This document shows positions 63,168-64,000 of a stretch of 64,000 nucleotides of DNA, one piece after another. Each line of letters begins with the position of its first letter. Positions within the stretch are counted from its first letter, which is position 1. This stretch comes from Phyllostachys edulis (taxonomy: Eukaryota > Streptophyta > Magnoliopsida > Poales > Poaceae): NCBI GenBank assembly GCA_036346405.1, contig CM070546.1, positions 109,250,826 through 109,314,825 of the forward strand, written 5' to 3'. The position numbers were made by a program, and so were the translations under genes. Under the pieces are notes generated by a model. The model was not told where the DNA came from. It was given only the letters and a program-made list of their open reading frames with translations, and made no database searches.

Positions 63168-64000
63168 GCTCCTCCTCTAGCTTAGCTTCTTCAAAAGAGA
63201 GCAATGTTGGAAAGAGAAGAAAAGAGAATTCCCCATCTCCTTCCCAAAAGGACCCCTCCTCCCTCTCAGTCACTCTCCTCCCCACATGCTCAAATAAAGG
63301 CCTCGCCTCCCTCCAAAAGAATAGACACAAAGGAAACACGCCGTCTTTTCATGTATCCTTGAATCCTTCCCGCTTCTTGTTAAACACTACTTGCCTAGCT
63401 CTGTCTTTGTTTTTTTTTTCCTTTTTGTATGCCACTATTTTGTTTAAGGCTTAACAGGCAATGCTTGATTAGTTGCTTTGAGCAAGGTTTAGTTTCCAAT
63501 TGGTATTTTGTTTCCTTATCTGGAGGAGTTCCTGATGAGTCCTGGCCCTGAAAGGTACATAGTAAAAAAAGTCCAAGGGGAAAGAGGAATTTGCAGGCGA
63601 GGCCACGCCCACCAGTTGATCACCTCACCGCTCTGCAGCGCACGCGGCACGCCGTGCTCTCCCCACGAGAAAAGACGGCAAGTTTAACAACCCAAAGCCA
63701 GCTTTTCCTAATCCCACTCAGGCGCTCATGGCGCGTCGCCTCTTGACCACGGCCTCCCCTCGCCGAGCCCAACGGGCCACTCGATTCGACTTGATCTTAG
63801 CCCAGCCAAGCCACGCAAACGACGCAGCTCCCCATTAATATCCTTCCTTACGCAAAGCAACACCGAAGTATTGAGAAAAAATGCGGTTAATGCGGTGGTA
63901 TGCAAACTTGCTCTCTTACTACACATTTATTAGCGCGGCGCAGCGCCCGACGCCTCGGAACGGAGGAGAGCAAATCGCGGCCCGTATCGGGGACCGACGC
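63168..64000. other. Flanking sequence; nothing certain recognised
   Basis: Plain sequence after the TSD, with CTC-rich segments (63240-63320) and a poly-T run near 63410. The last 400 bp become GC-rich (CGCGGCGCAGCGCCCGACG), which in grasses often precedes a gene, but none begins inside the window. Confidence 0.3.

Noticed and set aside
1..64000. CRISPR arrays, operons, bacterial ribosome binding sites, tRNA genes
   Set aside because: The sequence is plant nuclear DNA; tRNA-like hits are primer binding sites and none folds as a tRNA gene.

Overview
This is a 64-kb window of plant nuclear DNA, almost certainly from a grass (Poaceae). The evidence is a degraded copy of the plant-only plastid-division gene PDV1 with the GC-rich first exon typical of grasses, an Angela/BARE-type copia LTR, a plant chromovirus, and CACTA, hAT, Harbinger and foldback families with plant-type termini. 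I found no intact host gene. The window is a repeat-rich block in which most of the DNA can be assigned to nested or adjacent transposable elements, many with exact or near-exact target-site duplications (TSDs).

Layout. 0-1.3 kb: decayed PIF/Harbinger ORF1. 1.45-7.94 kb: a 6.5-kb inverted repeat whose arms look like outward-facing LTRs, flanked by a perfect 5-bp TSD, with a 5S-rRNA-like sequence on each side of its 28-bp centre; it lies inside an older LTR and a 29-bp satellite. 8.6-9.0 kb: MITE. 9.25-13.08 kb: autonomous-type hAT element with a broken transposase and a perfect 8-bp TSD, directly upstream of 13.2-15.2 kb: PDV1 pseudogene, itself hit by a small Mutator-like MITE. 16.2-25.6 kb: a minus-strand copia element split by an LTR-derived block (17.5-22.7 kb, which contains a SIRE/Maximus-like solo LTR) and an Angela-type solo LTR. 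25.6-32.6 kb: nested long-LTR sequences with three kinds of tandem repeat. 33.4-33.8 kb: hAT MITE. 34.2-36.5 kb: small internally deleted copia element with both LTRs. 38.5-40.6 kb: hAT fragments and a hAT MITE. 41.6-47.7 kb: a 1.87-kb tandem duplication carrying Helitron-like and CACTA ends, plus a complete non-autonomous CACTA element. 49.7-50.5 kb: foldback element. 54.8-57.5 kb: two hAT derivatives. 57.7-63.2 kb: a structurally complete but mutated chromovirus with LTRs, TSD, PBS, gag, protease, RT, RNase H, integrase and chromodomain.

The genes do not form a pathway. What links them is transposition history: DNA elements inserted around a dying PDV1 copy, LTR elements nested inside one another, and solo LTRs left by recombination. 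The most unusual object is the giant palindrome at 1446-7937. The second is a splice-site-like, GC-AG intron module shared by the palindrome and a related LTR near 28-29 kb. All identifications are by eye from motifs; no database search was possible.
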